From positions 1 to 32,777 of the forward strand of contig PHCU01000059.1 of assembly GCA_002842345.1 (NCBI GenBank): DNA of 32,777 nucleotides, in the 5' to 3' direction. The translations under genes were made by a program, and so were the position numbers. Source of the stretch: Betaproteobacteria bacterium HGW-Betaproteobacteria-12 (lineage in GTDB: Bacteria; Pseudomonadota; Gammaproteobacteria; Burkholderiales; Rhodocyclaceae). The notes under the pieces were generated by a model. That model was given only the letters and a program-made list of their open reading frames with translations. It was not told the origin of the DNA and did not search any database. This document shows positions 21,226-29,499 of the stretch, piece after piece; the stretch's first letter is position 1, and every line of letters begins with the position of its first letter.

Positions 21226-23199
21226 GTGAGCATTGCCGCAAGCCCCGGGCAGGAGCGCGCCCTGCATGACCTGACGCACCCTGCCTATCGCCCCGACATC
21301 GATGGCCTGCGGGCGCTGGCCGTGATGCTGGTGGTGATCTACCACGCCTTTCCGACCTGGCTGCCCGGCGGCTTCATCGGCGTCGATATCTTCTTCGTCA
21401 TTTCCGGCTATCTGATCTCGAGCATCATTTTCAAGAGCCTGGCCAACGAGCAGTTCAGTTTCGCCGATTTCTACATGCGCCGGATCCGGCGCATTTTTCC
21501 GGCCCTGTTCCTGGTGCTGGCCGCCTGTTACGCCTTCGGCTGGAACACCCTGCCGGCGCCCGAATACCAGCAACTCGGCAAGCACATCGCCGCCGGCGCC
21601 GCCTTCGTGGCCAACTTCGCCCTGTGGAGCGAGAGCGGTTATTTCGACAGCGAGGCGTTCGGCAAGCCATTACTGCACCTGTGGTCGCTCGGCATCGAGG
21701 AACAGTTTTACATCGTCTGGCCGCTGTTGCTCTTCGCCATCTGGCGGCTGCCCGGCAAGCGCCTGATGGCACTGACCATCGTTGCCCTGGCGCTGTCGTT
21801 TGCGACCAATCTGGGGAGTATCGAACGCGATCTGGTCGCCGCCTTCTATTCACCCCTGGCGCGTTTCTGGGAACTGCTCGCCGGTGCCGTGCTGGCCGGT
21901 GTCGCCTTGCGTCAGGGGCCGCGCTTCATCGATCCCGGCTGCCGCCAGGGCAACCTGCGCGCACTGGCCGGAGCCCTGCTGCTGCTCGCCGGCGTCTGCC
22001 TGATTTCCGATGGCGACCGCTTTCCCGGCTGGTGGGCGCTGTTGCCGACCAGCGGCGCCGTCCTGCTGATCGCCGCCGGTCCCAAGGCATGGCTCAACCG
22101 TCACCTGTTGTCGGCGCCACCGGTGGTCTGGATCGGCCTGATCAGCTTTCCGCTCTATCTCTGGCATTGGCCGTTGCTCGCCTTCCTGCGCACCACGGTC
22201 AGTCCCGAGCCGGGCACCGGGCCCTTGCTCGCTGCCGTGCTGCTGGCGATCATTCTGGCCGCACTGACCTACCGCCTGGTGGAGAAGCCGATTCGTTCCA
22301 GCCGGCGGGGCAAGACGCTGGCTGCGGGGCTATTGGTGCTGGTCGCCCTGATCGGCTTTCTCGGCTACAACGCCTACCGTCGCGCCGGCCTGCAGTTCCG
22401 TTCGATCGCCAAGGCGACCGAACTGCCGGCCTACGACTGGAGCAAAGGCTACCGTTACGGACGCTGTTTCCTCAGCGGTGAAGCCGGCAGCTCCCCCGTG
22501 TTTGCCGAAGAATGCGCCGCAGTCGACGGTTCGTCGCGGCCGCTGGTCATGGTTTGGGGCGATTCGCACTCGGCCTCGCTGTACCCCGGCGTCGCCGCCC
22601 TGGCTGAGCAGCATGGCTATCGCGTCGCCCAGTATTCGACCAGCGGCTGCCCGCCAGTGCTCGATTTCCCGGTCGACAGGCGGCCGGACTGCGTCCGCAT
22701 GAACGCCGAGACTTTTGCCCGCATCCCGGCGTTGCGCCCGGACCTGGTGCTGCTGGTCGGCCACTGGTCGATCTATGACGGCAAGGATGGCGGGGCGCCG
22801 CTGACCGACGAACTGCTGGCGGCAAGCATCGACCGCCTCAAGGCAAGCGGGGTTCAGCGCATTGTGCTGGTCGGCCACCTGCCGACCTTCAAGGGCGGCA
22901 AGCCGAGCATCGCCCGGAATTTTTTCATCGCCGGCAAGAGGGATCGTAGTTCGGTCGGTTTCAATGACTGGATTCGCCCCCATGACGAGCGAATCCGGGC
23001 GCTCGCCAAACGGACCGGCATTGGCTACTTCTCGCCGCTGGATCTGCTGTGCAACGAGCAGGGCTGCCTGATCTCGACCTTGCCGGATCGCTTCGTCCCG
23101 CTGGCCTGGGACTCCAGTCATCTGACCGCCGAAGGCTCGGCTTTCCTGATTCGCCAGGCGGTCGAAGCCGGGCAGTTGTCGCTGCCCGAAGCGCGCTGA
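21226..23199 (+). CDS. AT3-type acyltransferase fused to a C-terminal SGNH domain (OafA-like)
   Basis: A 657-residue integral membrane acyltransferase. The N-terminal AT3 part has YRPDIDGLRALAVMLVVIYHAF with the catalytic His, GGFIGVDIFFVISGYLIS, FYMRRIRRIFPAL and SLGIEEQFYIVWPLL, within about ten membrane helices to residue 390. The periplasmic C-terminal half is an SGNH hydrolase-like domain: VWGDSHSASLYP (Ser447) and WDSSHL (Asp629, His632). Such fusions O-acetylate surface polysaccharides such as O-antigen; the substrate here is unknown. It starts at a GTG 15 nt after rsmA and ends just before a strong terminator, so it is probably the last gene of the lptD operon. Confidence 0.88.
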   Translation: MSIAASPGQERALHDLTHPAYRPDIDGLRALAVMLVVIYHAFPTWLPGGFIGVDIFFVISGYLISSIIFKSLANEQFSFADFYMRRIRRIFPALFLVLAACYAFGWNTLPAPEYQQLGKHIAAGAAFVANFALWSESGYFDSEAFGKPLLHLWSLGIEEQFYIVWPLLLFAIWRLPGKRLMALTIVALALSFATNLGSIERDLVAAFYSPLARFWELLAGAVLAGVALRQGPRFIDPGCRQGNLRALAGALLLLAGVCLISDGDRFPGWWALLPTSGAVLLIAAGPKAWLNRHLLSAPPVVWIGLISFPLYLWHWPLLAFLRTTVSPEPGTGPLLAAVLLAIILAALTYRLVEKPIRSSRRGKTLAAGLLVLVALIGFLGYNAYRRAGLQFRSIAKATELPAYDWSKGYRYGRCFLSGEAGSSPVFAEECAAVDGSSRPLVMVWGDSHSASLYPGVAALAEQHGYRVAQYSTSGCPPVLDFPVDRRPDCVRMNAETFARIPALRPDLVLLVGHWSIYDGKDGGAPLTDELLAASIDRLKASGVQRIVLVGHLPTFKGGKPSIARNFFIAGKRDRSSVGFNDWIRPHDERIRALAKRTGIGYFSPLDLLCNEQGCLISTLPDRFVPLAWDSSHLTAEGSAFLIRQAVEAGQLSLPEAR

Positions 23200-23218
23200 A
23201 GGTGATTCGGGCTGCAAG

Positions 23219-23246
23219 AAAAAAGCGCCGGTGACGGCGCTTTTTT
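23219..23246. terminator. Bidirectional Rho-independent terminator
   Basis: Stem AAAAAAGCGCCG / CGGCGCTTTTTT with loop GTGA. It has a T-run on both strands, so it serves the acyltransferase gene on the plus strand and the DUF2892 gene on the minus strand. Confidence 0.93.
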
Positions 23247-23271
23247 CTGGGGGGCGGCAGGTGGCGTGCGC

Positions 23272-23460
23272 TTACTTCTTCATCGGGCAGGTGCTCAGCC
23301 CGAGGATCGGGTAAACCGGGCACCAGCCCATCAGGCCGGTAGCCAGCGGGACGACGCCGATCCAGGCCCAGACCGGGCCGCCCATCAGGGCCCAGGCGAT
23401 GAGGGCGAGGCCTGCGACGATGCGCAAAATTTTGTCGATGCCGCCAACGTTGCTTTTCAT
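23272..23460 (-). CDS. DUF2892 (YgaP-like) small inner-membrane protein
   Basis: A 62-residue protein beginning MKSNVGGIDKILRIVAG, the usual DUF2892 N-terminus, with two hydrophobic helices (about residues 10-25 and 30-50) and two cysteines in GWCPVYPILGLSTCP. The ATG at 23460 is preferred over the one at 23466 because the GGAG site lies seven bases before it but only one base before the other. DUF2892 is the membrane part of rhodanese-fused YgaP in some bacteria, and stand-alone copies often accompany sulfur or redox genes. The Crp/Fnr-type regulator remnant lies 76 nt upstream on the same strand. Confidence 0.85.
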   Translation of the reverse strand: MKSNVGGIDKILRIVAGLALIAWALMGGPVWAWIGVVPLATGLMGWCPVYPILGLSTCPMKK

Positions 23461-23525
23461 GTCCATTCTCCGTTCAGTGAGGGGTTGCTACGGCGCTGAC
23501 TTTAGCGGGGCAAGCGGCAACCGTC

Positions 23526-23541
23526 TGTAACCTGAGTCACA
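23526..23541. promoter_or_regulatory. Candidate Crp/Fnr-family operator
   Basis: The 16-bp imperfect palindrome TGTAACCTGAGTCACA matches the CRP half-site pattern TGTGA-N6-TCACA at nine of ten positions. It covers the stop codon of the Crp/Fnr-type gene and is centred about 73 nt before the DUF2892 start. A functional role is inferred. Confidence 0.4.
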
Positions 23542-24138
23542 CAGAGGCAATGCGCTGCAGGCCGGGGCGGTCGATCAACGTGATCTGCTCGCGGCCGAGG
23601 CTGACCAGTCCCTGGGCGGCGAAGCCCTTGAGCAGCCGGCTGACGATTTCGCGGACGCTGCCCAGTTCGTCGGCCAGTTGCTGGTGGGTGGTGCTCAGCA
23701 CGTCGCCCGGACGCGCCAGCAGCAGCTTGGCCAGACGCTGGTCGAGGCGGGCGAAGGCGAGGCGAACATCAGTTCGGCAAAGGCGGCAACCGGCAGGGCG
23801 AGCAGGGTCAGCGGCGTCTCGGCGATGCCGCGGGCGTTGTAGTCGCTCTTGCCGAGCAGGCAGCTCGACGAAATGATGCAGGAACCGCCCGGGCTGACCC
23901 GGTAGAGCATCAGCTCGCGGCCGCTGGCGGCCAGCTTGCAGACCTTGATGCTGCCTTCGAGCAGCAGCGGGAAGCCCTGGCAGGGCTGGTGCTCGGCGAA
24001 GACCTGGGCGCCGGCCGGCAGGTGCATGACGGCAGCCGGGCGCAGCAGCGCCTCCAGACGCTCGGCCGACAGGCCGGTCAGCGCCGGGTAGAGGGAAATC
24101 AGGGTTTGCCGGTGGCTGGAGACGATCGGGAGCGTCAT
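23537..24138 (-). pseudogene. Crp/Fnr-family transcription regulator, frameshifted with an internal deletion
   Basis: The first frame (24138 down to about 23760) encodes a cyclic-nucleotide-binding-type beta-roll: MTLPIVSSHRQTL, LPAGAQVFAEHQPCQGFPLLL, GSIKVCKLAASGRELMLYRV, GGSCIISSSCLLGKSDYNARG and LALPVAAFAELM. It then runs out of family sense. From about 23755 a different frame encodes FARLDQRLAKLLLAR and the winged helix-turn-helix HQQLADELGSVREIVSRLLKGF, ending at the TGA at 23537. Compared with the family, roughly 20-25 residues covering the end of the effector domain and the dimerisation helix are absent, and the reading frame changes at that point. Either the gene is inactivated or the assembly has lost bases. 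It starts one base after the exonuclease gene's stop. Confidence 0.85.
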
Positions 24139-24139
24139 G

Positions 24140-24904
24140 TCAGCCCAGGGTCGCCCAGACCGGCGCATGGTCGGACGGACGCTCGCGCTTGCGCGGGGCG
24201 CGGTCGATGCCAGCCGCCGTGCAGCGGCTGGCGAGCGCTGCCGACAGCAGGATGTGGTCGATGCGCAGGCCCTGGTTCTTCTGGAAGCCGAGCATGCGGT
24301 AATCCCACCAGGAGAAGGCCTTTTCCGGCTGCTCGAAGAGCCGGAAACTGTCGCTCAGGCCGAGCTCGAGCAGGCGACGGAAGGCGGCGCGTTCGGGCCC
24401 GGAAACGAGGATGCAGTCCTGCCAGCGCTGCGGGTCGTGCACATCGCGATCGTCCGGGGCGATGTTGTAGTCGCCGCACAGCGCCAGCTGCGGGTGGGCG
24501 GTCAGTTCAGTGGCCAGCCAGTCGGTCAGCGCGGCCAGCCAGCGCAGCTTGTAGTCGTACTTGTCGCAACCGACTTCCTGGCCGTTCGGCATGTAGGCGC
24601 AGATGACGCGCACACCGTCGACGGTGCCGGCAATCAGGCGTTTCTGTTCATCGGCGAAGAGCGGATTGCCATAGGTGACATCGGCGATCGGCTGGCGGGC
24701 GAGCAGGGCGACCCCGTTGTAGGTCTTTTGCCCGGAAAAGGCGACCTGATAGCCGGCCGCCTCGATCTCGGCGCGGGGAAAATTATGGTCCTCGAGCTTC
24801 AATTCCTGCAGGCAGAGCACGTCCGGCTGCTGTTCGGCCAGCCAGTCGAGCAGGTGGGGCAGGCGGACCTTCAGCGAGTTGACGTTCCAGGAAGCGATTT
24901 TCAT
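24140..24904 (-). CDS. xthA: Exodeoxyribonuclease III (AP endonuclease family)
   Basis: A 254-residue DNA-repair nuclease that cuts at abasic sites and trims 3' ends. The N-terminus MKIASWNVNSLKVRLPHLLDWL and the metal-binding CLQELKLED (Glu34) are diagnostic. So are VICAYMPNGQEVG, the catalytic CGDYNIAPDDRDVHDP, SWWDYRMLGF, LRIDHILLS and the terminal PSDHAPVWATL. The start at 24904 is fixed by family alignment; the longer frame upstream has no family similarity. The length is slightly below that of E. coli ExoIII, as in the related ExoA type. It is followed after one base by the broken regulator gene. Confidence 0.95.
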   Translation of the reverse strand: MKIASWNVNSLKVRLPHLLDWLAEQQPDVLCLQELKLEDHNFPRAEIEAAGYQVAFSGQKTYNGVALLARQPIADVTYGNPLFADEQKRLIAGTVDGVRVICAYMPNGQEVGCDKYDYKLRWLAALTDWLATELTAHPQLALCGDYNIAPDDRDVHDPQRWQDCILVSGPERAAFRRLLELGLSDSFRLFEQPEKAFSWWDYRMLGFQKNQGLRIDHILLSAALASRCTAAGIDRAPRKRERPSDHAPVWATLG

Positions 24905-24962
24905 AAGGTGACGGGGGCGAGGGGGGATCGCGATTCTGCCATAGCCTTCCCGGCCAAAAACC

Positions 24963-25487
24963 TTATTCGGCGGGCTTTTCGGCGCTAGGTGCTGCCGCCG
25001 GAGCCAGTCCGCCGGACGGTTTGCTGCCGTAGGCGGCGGTCTTCGGATAACCGGCCAGGTCGAGCAGGTTGTTGTAGGCGCCGGCCTCGAAGCCACGGAA
25101 ACTCTGCTTGCCGACCTTGAGGGTGGGGACGAAGACATCGCCGACCAGGGCCTTCAATTCGGCGGAGTCCTCCGCCTTTTGCAGCATTTTCTCGGAGAAC
25201 GGGATGCCGCGGCCGTTGAGCATGTCGCGCGCCTGCTTGCACTCGGTGACGCAGTCGGCCGCCGTGTACAGGGTCACCGGGAAGTTCTCGCGCGCCTTGC
25301 GCACGGCAAACGGCAGGTCTTCGCTGGTGGCCGCGGATCCCTCGCCGACGCTGGTGACCGCCTTGACCTTGCCCGGTGGCGGCGTGTCGGAAATGATCGT
25401 GCGGCCGGTGGAGTCAACCCAGCGGTAGGCCTGGGCGGAAACGCCAGCGCTGAGCAGCGCCAGGCAGAGGACGAGCAGATAACGCAT
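24963..25487 (-). CDS. Periplasmic DUF4124-glutaredoxin fusion protein
   Basis: A 174-residue exported protein. A signal peptide (MRYLLVLCLALLSAGVSAQA) is followed by a DUF4124 domain (YRWVDSTGRTIISDTPPPG, residues 21-39). A glutaredoxin-like domain follows from about residue 69 (FPVTLYTAADC) with cysteines at 79 and 83, a CxxxC spacing rather than the classical CxxC. The glutaredoxin fold is supported by RGIPFSEKML, VPTLKVGKQSFRGFE and YNNLLDLAGY. A Pro/Ala-rich tail ends the protein. The likely role is periplasmic thiol-disulfide handling, not proven. The ribosome site GGAGAA precedes the ATG by four bases. Confidence 0.85.
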   Translation of the reverse strand: MRYLLVLCLALLSAGVSAQAYRWVDSTGRTIISDTPPPGKVKAVTSVGEGSAATSEDLPFAVRKARENFPVTLYTAADCVTECKQARDMLNGRGIPFSEKMLQKAEDSAELKALVGDVFVPTLKVGKQSFRGFEAGAYNNLLDLAGYPKTAAYGSKPSGGLAPAAAPSAEKPAE

Positions 25488-25508
25488 CGGATTCTCCGGG
25501 GAGGGCTT

Positions 25509-27566
25509 CTATCCGGCAATCATACCGCTATGCCGTAGCAGTGCGTCCACACTCGGTTCGCGGCCGCGGAAGGCGCGGAAGGATTCGAGCGCCGGACGGG
25601 CGCCGCCCATGGCCAGGATTTCGTCGAGGAAGCGCCGGCCGACGGTGGCGTCGAACGGGCTGCCGGCCTCCTCGAAGGCGGCGTAGGCGTCGGCCGACAG
25701 CACTTCCGCCCACTTGTAGCTGTAGTAGCCGGCCGCGTAGCCGCCGCCGAAGATGTGCGAGAAGCTGTTGGGGAAGCGGTGCCACTCGGGCGGGACCAGT
25801 ACCGCGACTTCATCGCGCACTTCGCGCAACAGGTCCATCACCGGGCGGCCGCCCTTCGGGTCGAATTCGCAGTGCAGGCGCATGTCGAAGATCGAGAATT
25901 CGATCTGGCGCACGGTCATCATGCCGCTCTGGAAGTTCTTTGCCGCCAGCATCTTGTCGAACAGTGCGCGCGGCAGCGGTTCGCCGGTCTCGACATGGGC
26001 GGTCATGTCCTGCAGCACTTCCCATTCCCAGCAGTAGTTTTCCATGAACTGCGACGGCAGTTCGACGGCATCCCATTCGACGCCGTGGATGCCCGAGACG
26101 CCCAGTTCCTCGCCGCGCGTCAGCAGGTGATGCAGGCCGTGGCCGGATTCGTGGAACAGGGTGATGACTTCATCGTGGGTGAAGGTGGCCGGTTTGCCGC
26201 CGACCGGGGGAGCGAAATTGCAGTTCAGGTAGGCGATCGGCTTCTGCATGCCGCCGCCGGCCCGCCGGCGCGAACGCGCCTCGTCCATCCAGGCGCCGCC
26301 GCGCTTGGTTTCGCGGGCATAGAGATCCATGTAAAACTGGCCGACCAGCTCACCGGCCGGCGTCTCGATGCGGTAAAAGCGCACCTCCGGCTCCCAGACC
26401 GGCGCGGTGTCCGGCTTGACCTTGACGGTGAACAGGCTTTCGATGACCTGGAACAGGCCGCCGACCACCTTCGGCTCGGTGAAGTACTGCTTCACTTCCT
26501 GCTCGGAGAAGGCGTAGCGCGCCTGCAGCAGCTTTTCCGAGACGTAGGCGGCATCCCAGGGCTGGAAGTCGGCGAGGCCCAGTTCATCCTTGGCGAAGGC
26601 CTTCAATTCGGCGATGTCCTTGGCGGCGTAGGGCTTGGCCTTGGCTGCCATGTCGCGCAGGAAGGCCAGCACCTGTTCCGGCGTGTCGGCCATCTTCGGC
26701 TGCAGCGAGACTTCGGCGAAATTGGCGAAGCCGAGCATCTGCGCGTCTTCCTGACGCAGTTCGAGGATGCGGTTCATGATCGGCGTGTTGTCCCACTCCG
26801 GCCGGCTCGAACCGTCGGTGAATTCGGCGGCGCGGGTGGCGTAGGCGCGGTACAGGCGGGCGCGCAGTTCGCGGTTGTCGGCGTACTGCATGACGGGGCC
26901 GTAGGACGGGGCGTGCAGCGTGAATTTCCAGCCGGCCACGCCCGCCTTCTCGGCCGCCTCGCGGGCGGCGTCCCTGGCGTAGTCGGGCAGGCCGGCGAGC
27001 TGCGCCTCGTCGGTGACGATCTCGGCGAACGCATTGGTCGCATCGAGCAGGTTTTCGGCGAATTTGGCGGCCAGCTGCGACAACTCTTCCATGATCGCCT
27101 GGTAGCGCGGCTTCTGCTCTTCCGGCAACTCGGCGCCGGAGAGGCGGAAATCGCGGATCTCGTTGTCGACGATCTTCTTCTGCTCGCGCGACAGCGTCGC
27201 GTATTCCGGGTTGGCCTTCAGCGCCCGGTACTTGTCGAACAGTTTCAGGTTCTGCCCGAGCTCGCTGTGGAAGCGCGAGATTTCCGGCAGCATCTCGTTG
27301 TAGGCCTCGCGCCAGGCCGGCACGTCGTTGACCGAATGCAGGTGGCCGACGACGCCCCAGGCGCGGCCGAAAGGTTCGAGGCCAACGGACAGGGCGCCGG
27401 CAAAGTCGGCCCAGGTGGCCGGCGTGCTCTCGGCGGTCAGCCGCTCGATCAGCGCGCGGCCGTCGGCGAGCAAGGTGGTGATGGCCGGCTTGACGTGTTC
27501 CGGCTGGATCAGGTCGAAACGGGGCAGGTCGGAGAAATCGAGCAGCGGATTTTTTGTAGTGGTCAT
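25509..27566 (-). CDS. prlC: Oligopeptidase A (M3 family zinc metallopeptidase)
   Basis: A 685-residue cytoplasmic zinc peptidase that degrades short peptides, including signal-peptide fragments. The zinc site FHESGHGLHH lies around His472-Glu473 and His476, with the third ligand in the following segment EWDAVELPSQFMENY. Other M3 features are GQFYMDLYARETKRGGAWM, LNCNFAPP and the C-terminal GGGYAAGYYSYKWAEVLSADAYAAFEE. The ATG at 27566 (MTTTKNPLL) is preferred over an in-frame TTG 15 bases upstream. A terminator hairpin sits about 20 nt before the ATG and there is no clear ribosome site, so initiation is not well explained. Confidence 0.96.
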   Translation of the reverse strand: MTTTKNPLLDFSDLPRFDLIQPEHVKPAITTLLADGRALIERLTAESTPATWADFAGALSVGLEPFGRAWGVVGHLHSVNDVPAWREAYNEMLPEISRFHSELGQNLKLFDKYRALKANPEYATLSREQKKIVDNEIRDFRLSGAELPEEQKPRYQAIMEELSQLAAKFAENLLDATNAFAEIVTDEAQLAGLPDYARDAAREAAEKAGVAGWKFTLHAPSYGPVMQYADNRELRARLYRAYATRAAEFTDGSSRPEWDNTPIMNRILELRQEDAQMLGFANFAEVSLQPKMADTPEQVLAFLRDMAAKAKPYAAKDIAELKAFAKDELGLADFQPWDAAYVSEKLLQARYAFSEQEVKQYFTEPKVVGGLFQVIESLFTVKVKPDTAPVWEPEVRFYRIETPAGELVGQFYMDLYARETKRGGAWMDEARSRRRAGGGMQKPIAYLNCNFAPPVGGKPATFTHDEVITLFHESGHGLHHLLTRGEELGVSGIHGVEWDAVELPSQFMENYCWEWEVLQDMTAHVETGEPLPRALFDKMLAAKNFQSGMMTVRQIEFSIFDMRLHCEFDPKGGRPVMDLLREVRDEVAVLVPPEWHRFPNSFSHIFGGGYAAGYYSYKWAEVLSADAYAAFEEAGSPFDATVGRRFLDEILAMGGARPALESFRAFRGREPSVDALLRHSGMIAG

Positions 27567-27580
27567 GGTCGTCGGGGGCA

Positions 27581-27608
27581 AGAAAAACGGGCGGTCTGCG
27601 CCGCCCGT
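27581..27608 (-). terminator. Rho-independent terminator after the DUF2189 gene, in the prlC leader
   Basis: Stem ACGGGCGG / CCGCCCGT (27587-27594 / 27601-27608) with a 6-nt loop, followed on the minus strand by TTTTCTTG. It lies 19 nt after the DUF2189 stop and 20 nt before the prlC ATG. Confidence 0.8.
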
Positions 27609-27627
27609 GGGGATCGGGAGGTGCGAC

Positions 27628-28395
27628 CTATTCTACAAGGTCGCGGTAGGCATGCCATGAGGCGTGGCCGAGAATCGGCATCAGCACGACCAGGCCGAAC
27701 AGCAGCGTGGCGAAACCGATCAGCGTCAGGGTGACGATCAGCATCGCCCAGAGCAACAGCGGCGCGGGGTTGTGGGCGACGGCGCGCAGGCTGGTCAGCA
27801 TCGCCGTGGCGACATCGACATCGCGGTCGAGCAGCATCGGCACCGAGACCACGCCCAGAGCGAAGACGGCCAGGGCCAGGATGCCGCCGAGAACGAACCA
27901 GGCGGCGATGAAGGCGAGATGTTCGCCGCCGAAGACGATCTGGCCGATCAGCGCGCTGCCGGTGACGTCACCGCCGGCCAGGGCGAAAGCGATGGCCGAG
28001 AAGCGTTCCCAGATGATCGCCATGAGCGCCAGCAGCAGGCCGAACAGGGCCAGCTGCTGGCCATTGCGGCGGAAGCAGCGCAACGAATCGATGAACATCA
28101 GGCGCTTGCCGGCGGCGCGGCTGCGGCTCAATTCATAGAGGCCGGCGGCGAGCAGCGGGGCGAGCAGGAAGAAGCCGGAAATTGCCACCGTCAGCAGATG
28201 CGCCTGGTCGAGTGCGGCGAGGATCAGCAGGTCGCCGCCGAGCGCGAACAGTAGGCCGTAGGCCAGCGAGGGCAGCGGGTTCGCCTTGAGGTCGGCCCAG
28301 CCCGCCTTGAGCCAGGTCAGCGGCTGATCGGCGGCGATCGTGCGGACGGCCGGCAGGTTGAAGCCGGCGACGTCGAAGTCGAAGGAATGGCGCAT
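27628..28395 (-). CDS. DUF2189 integral membrane protein
   Basis: A 255-residue membrane protein with about six hydrophobic segments. The start is firm: AGGAGG lies six bases before the ATG. A soluble N-terminus (VRTIAADQPLTWLKAGWADLKANPLPSLAYGLLFAL) precedes the helices. It shows the DUF2189 features LLAAGLYELSRSRAAGKR, VVSVPMLLDRDVDVATAMLTSLRAV and the C-terminal MPILGHASWHAYRDLV. Many betaproteobacterial members sit near respiratory or cytochrome genes, but no function is established, and none is implied here by its neighbours purC and prlC. Confidence 0.88.
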   Translation of the reverse strand: MRHSFDFDVAGFNLPAVRTIAADQPLTWLKAGWADLKANPLPSLAYGLLFALGGDLLILAALDQAHLLTVAISGFFLLAPLLAAGLYELSRSRAAGKRLMFIDSLRCFRRNGQQLALFGLLLALMAIIWERFSAIAFALAGGDVTGSALIGQIVFGGEHLAFIAAWFVLGGILALAVFALGVVSVPMLLDRDVDVATAMLTSLRAVAHNPAPLLLWAMLIVTLTLIGFATLLFGLVVLMPILGHASWHAYRDLVE

Positions 28396-28460
28396 GGCAA
28401 CCTCCTGGCATCAGGGTACTCAACTTCGACCGGTGATCGCCGGCGGGGTTCCCACGGCAC

Positions 28461-28527
28461 AGCGCCCCGCAGTGCGGGGCGCTCGGGGGCGGCCGTCAGC
28501 GGCCGCCGGTTCCCCGCGACAGCGGGG
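28461..28527 (-). terminator. Three consecutive hairpins downstream of purC
   Basis: Three GC-rich stems follow the purC stop in order on the minus strand: CCCCGC/GCGGGG (28512-28527), GGCGGCCG/CGGCCGCC (28488-28507) and AGCGCCCCGCA/TGCGGGGCGCT (28461-28483). None has a T-tract, so they may act as transcript-end stabilisers or Rho-assisted pause sites rather than as intrinsic terminators. Confidence 0.55.
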
Positions 28528-28539
28528 CAGGGCGGCGGC

Positions 28540-29472
28540 TTACAGCGTCTGGCCGGTCAGCTTCTCGTAGGCCTCGATGTACTTGGCGCTGGTGCGGGCG
28601 ATGACTTCGACCGGCAGCTTCGGGCCGGGGGCGACCTTGCCCCAGTCCAGTGTTTCCAGGTAATCGCGGACGTACTGCTTGTCGTAGGACGGCGGGTTGC
28701 TGCCTTCGGCGTACTGGTCGGCCGGCCAGAAGCGCGAGGAGTCCGGGGTCAGCGCCTCGTCGATCAGGTGCAGCGTGCCGGCGGCGTCGATGCCGAACTC
28801 GAACTTGGTGTCGGCAATGATGATGCCCCGCGTCGCCGCGTAAACGGCCGCTTCCTGGTACAGGCGGATGGCGGCGTCGCGGGCTTCGCCACACAGTTGG
28901 GCGCCGCTCTTGCCGGTGCCCTGCAGCGCCTCGGCCAGGGTCGCCTGGCAATTGGCGGCGGCCTGTTCGTAGGAGACGTTCTCGTCGTGGTCGCCGACTT
29001 CGGCCTTGGTCGCCGGGGTGAAGATCGGGCTGGGCAGCTGGGCCGCCATCTTCAGGCCGGCCGGCAGCGCGATGCCGCAGATGGCGCCGGTCTGCTGGTA
29101 ATCCTTCCAGCCGGAACCGATGACGTAGCCGCGGACCACGGCCTCGATCGGCAGCGGCTTCAGGCGCTTGACGACGACGGCGCGGCCACGCACCTGGTCG
29201 CGTTCATTCTCGGCGACCACTGATTCCGGATCGATGCCGGTCAGCTGGTTGGGCACGATGTGGCCGAGTTTCTCGAACCAGAAGTTGGCCACCGCCTGCA
29301 GCACTTCGCCCTTGCGCGGAATCGGGTCGGGCAGGATGACGTCGAAGGCGGACAGGCGGTCGGTGGTGACGGTCAGCAGCTTGTCGGCATCGACGGCGTA
29401 GATGTCGCGGACCTTGCCCTTGTTGAGCAGGGGCAGGCTGGTGATGGTGGATTCGAAAAGCGGTGCGGTCAC
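28540..29472 (-). CDS. purC: Phosphoribosylaminoimidazole-succinocarboxamide synthase (SAICAR synthase)
   Basis: A 310-residue enzyme joining CAIR and aspartate in purine synthesis. It is of the longer type (about 300 residues) related to yeast Ade1, not the 237-residue E. coli form. Signatures are [75 protein letters not shown] and [11 protein letters not shown]. The start is a GTG at 29472 with GGGAA upstream. It stands alone with its own promoter, away from purH and purD. Confidence 0.96.
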   Translation of the reverse strand: MTAPLFESTITSLPLLNKGKVRDIYAVDADKLLTVTTDRLSAFDVILPDPIPRKGEVLQAVANFWFEKLGHIVPNQLTGIDPESVVAENERDQVRGRAVVVKRLKPLPIEAVVRGYVIGSGWKDYQQTGAICGIALPAGLKMAAQLPSPIFTPATKAEVGDHDENVSYEQAAANCQATLAEALQGTGKSGAQLCGEARDAAIRLYQEAAVYAATRGIIIADTKFEFGIDAAGTLHLIDEALTPDSSRFWPADQYAEGSNPPSYDKQYVRDYLETLDWGKVAPGPKLPVEVIARTSAKYIEAYEKLTGQTL

Positions 29473-29499
29473 GGTGGGGTTCCCGAAGGCAAAGCGCGG

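Noticed and set aside
25755-27734. Long plus-strand open frame (659 codons) opposite prlC
   Set aside because: It is antisense to an intact M3 peptidase with all zinc ligands and has no recognisable motif.
28461-28527. CRISPR-like or regulatory repeat array after purC
   Set aside because: The three stems differ in sequence and spacing; they are independent hairpins, not repeats with spacers.
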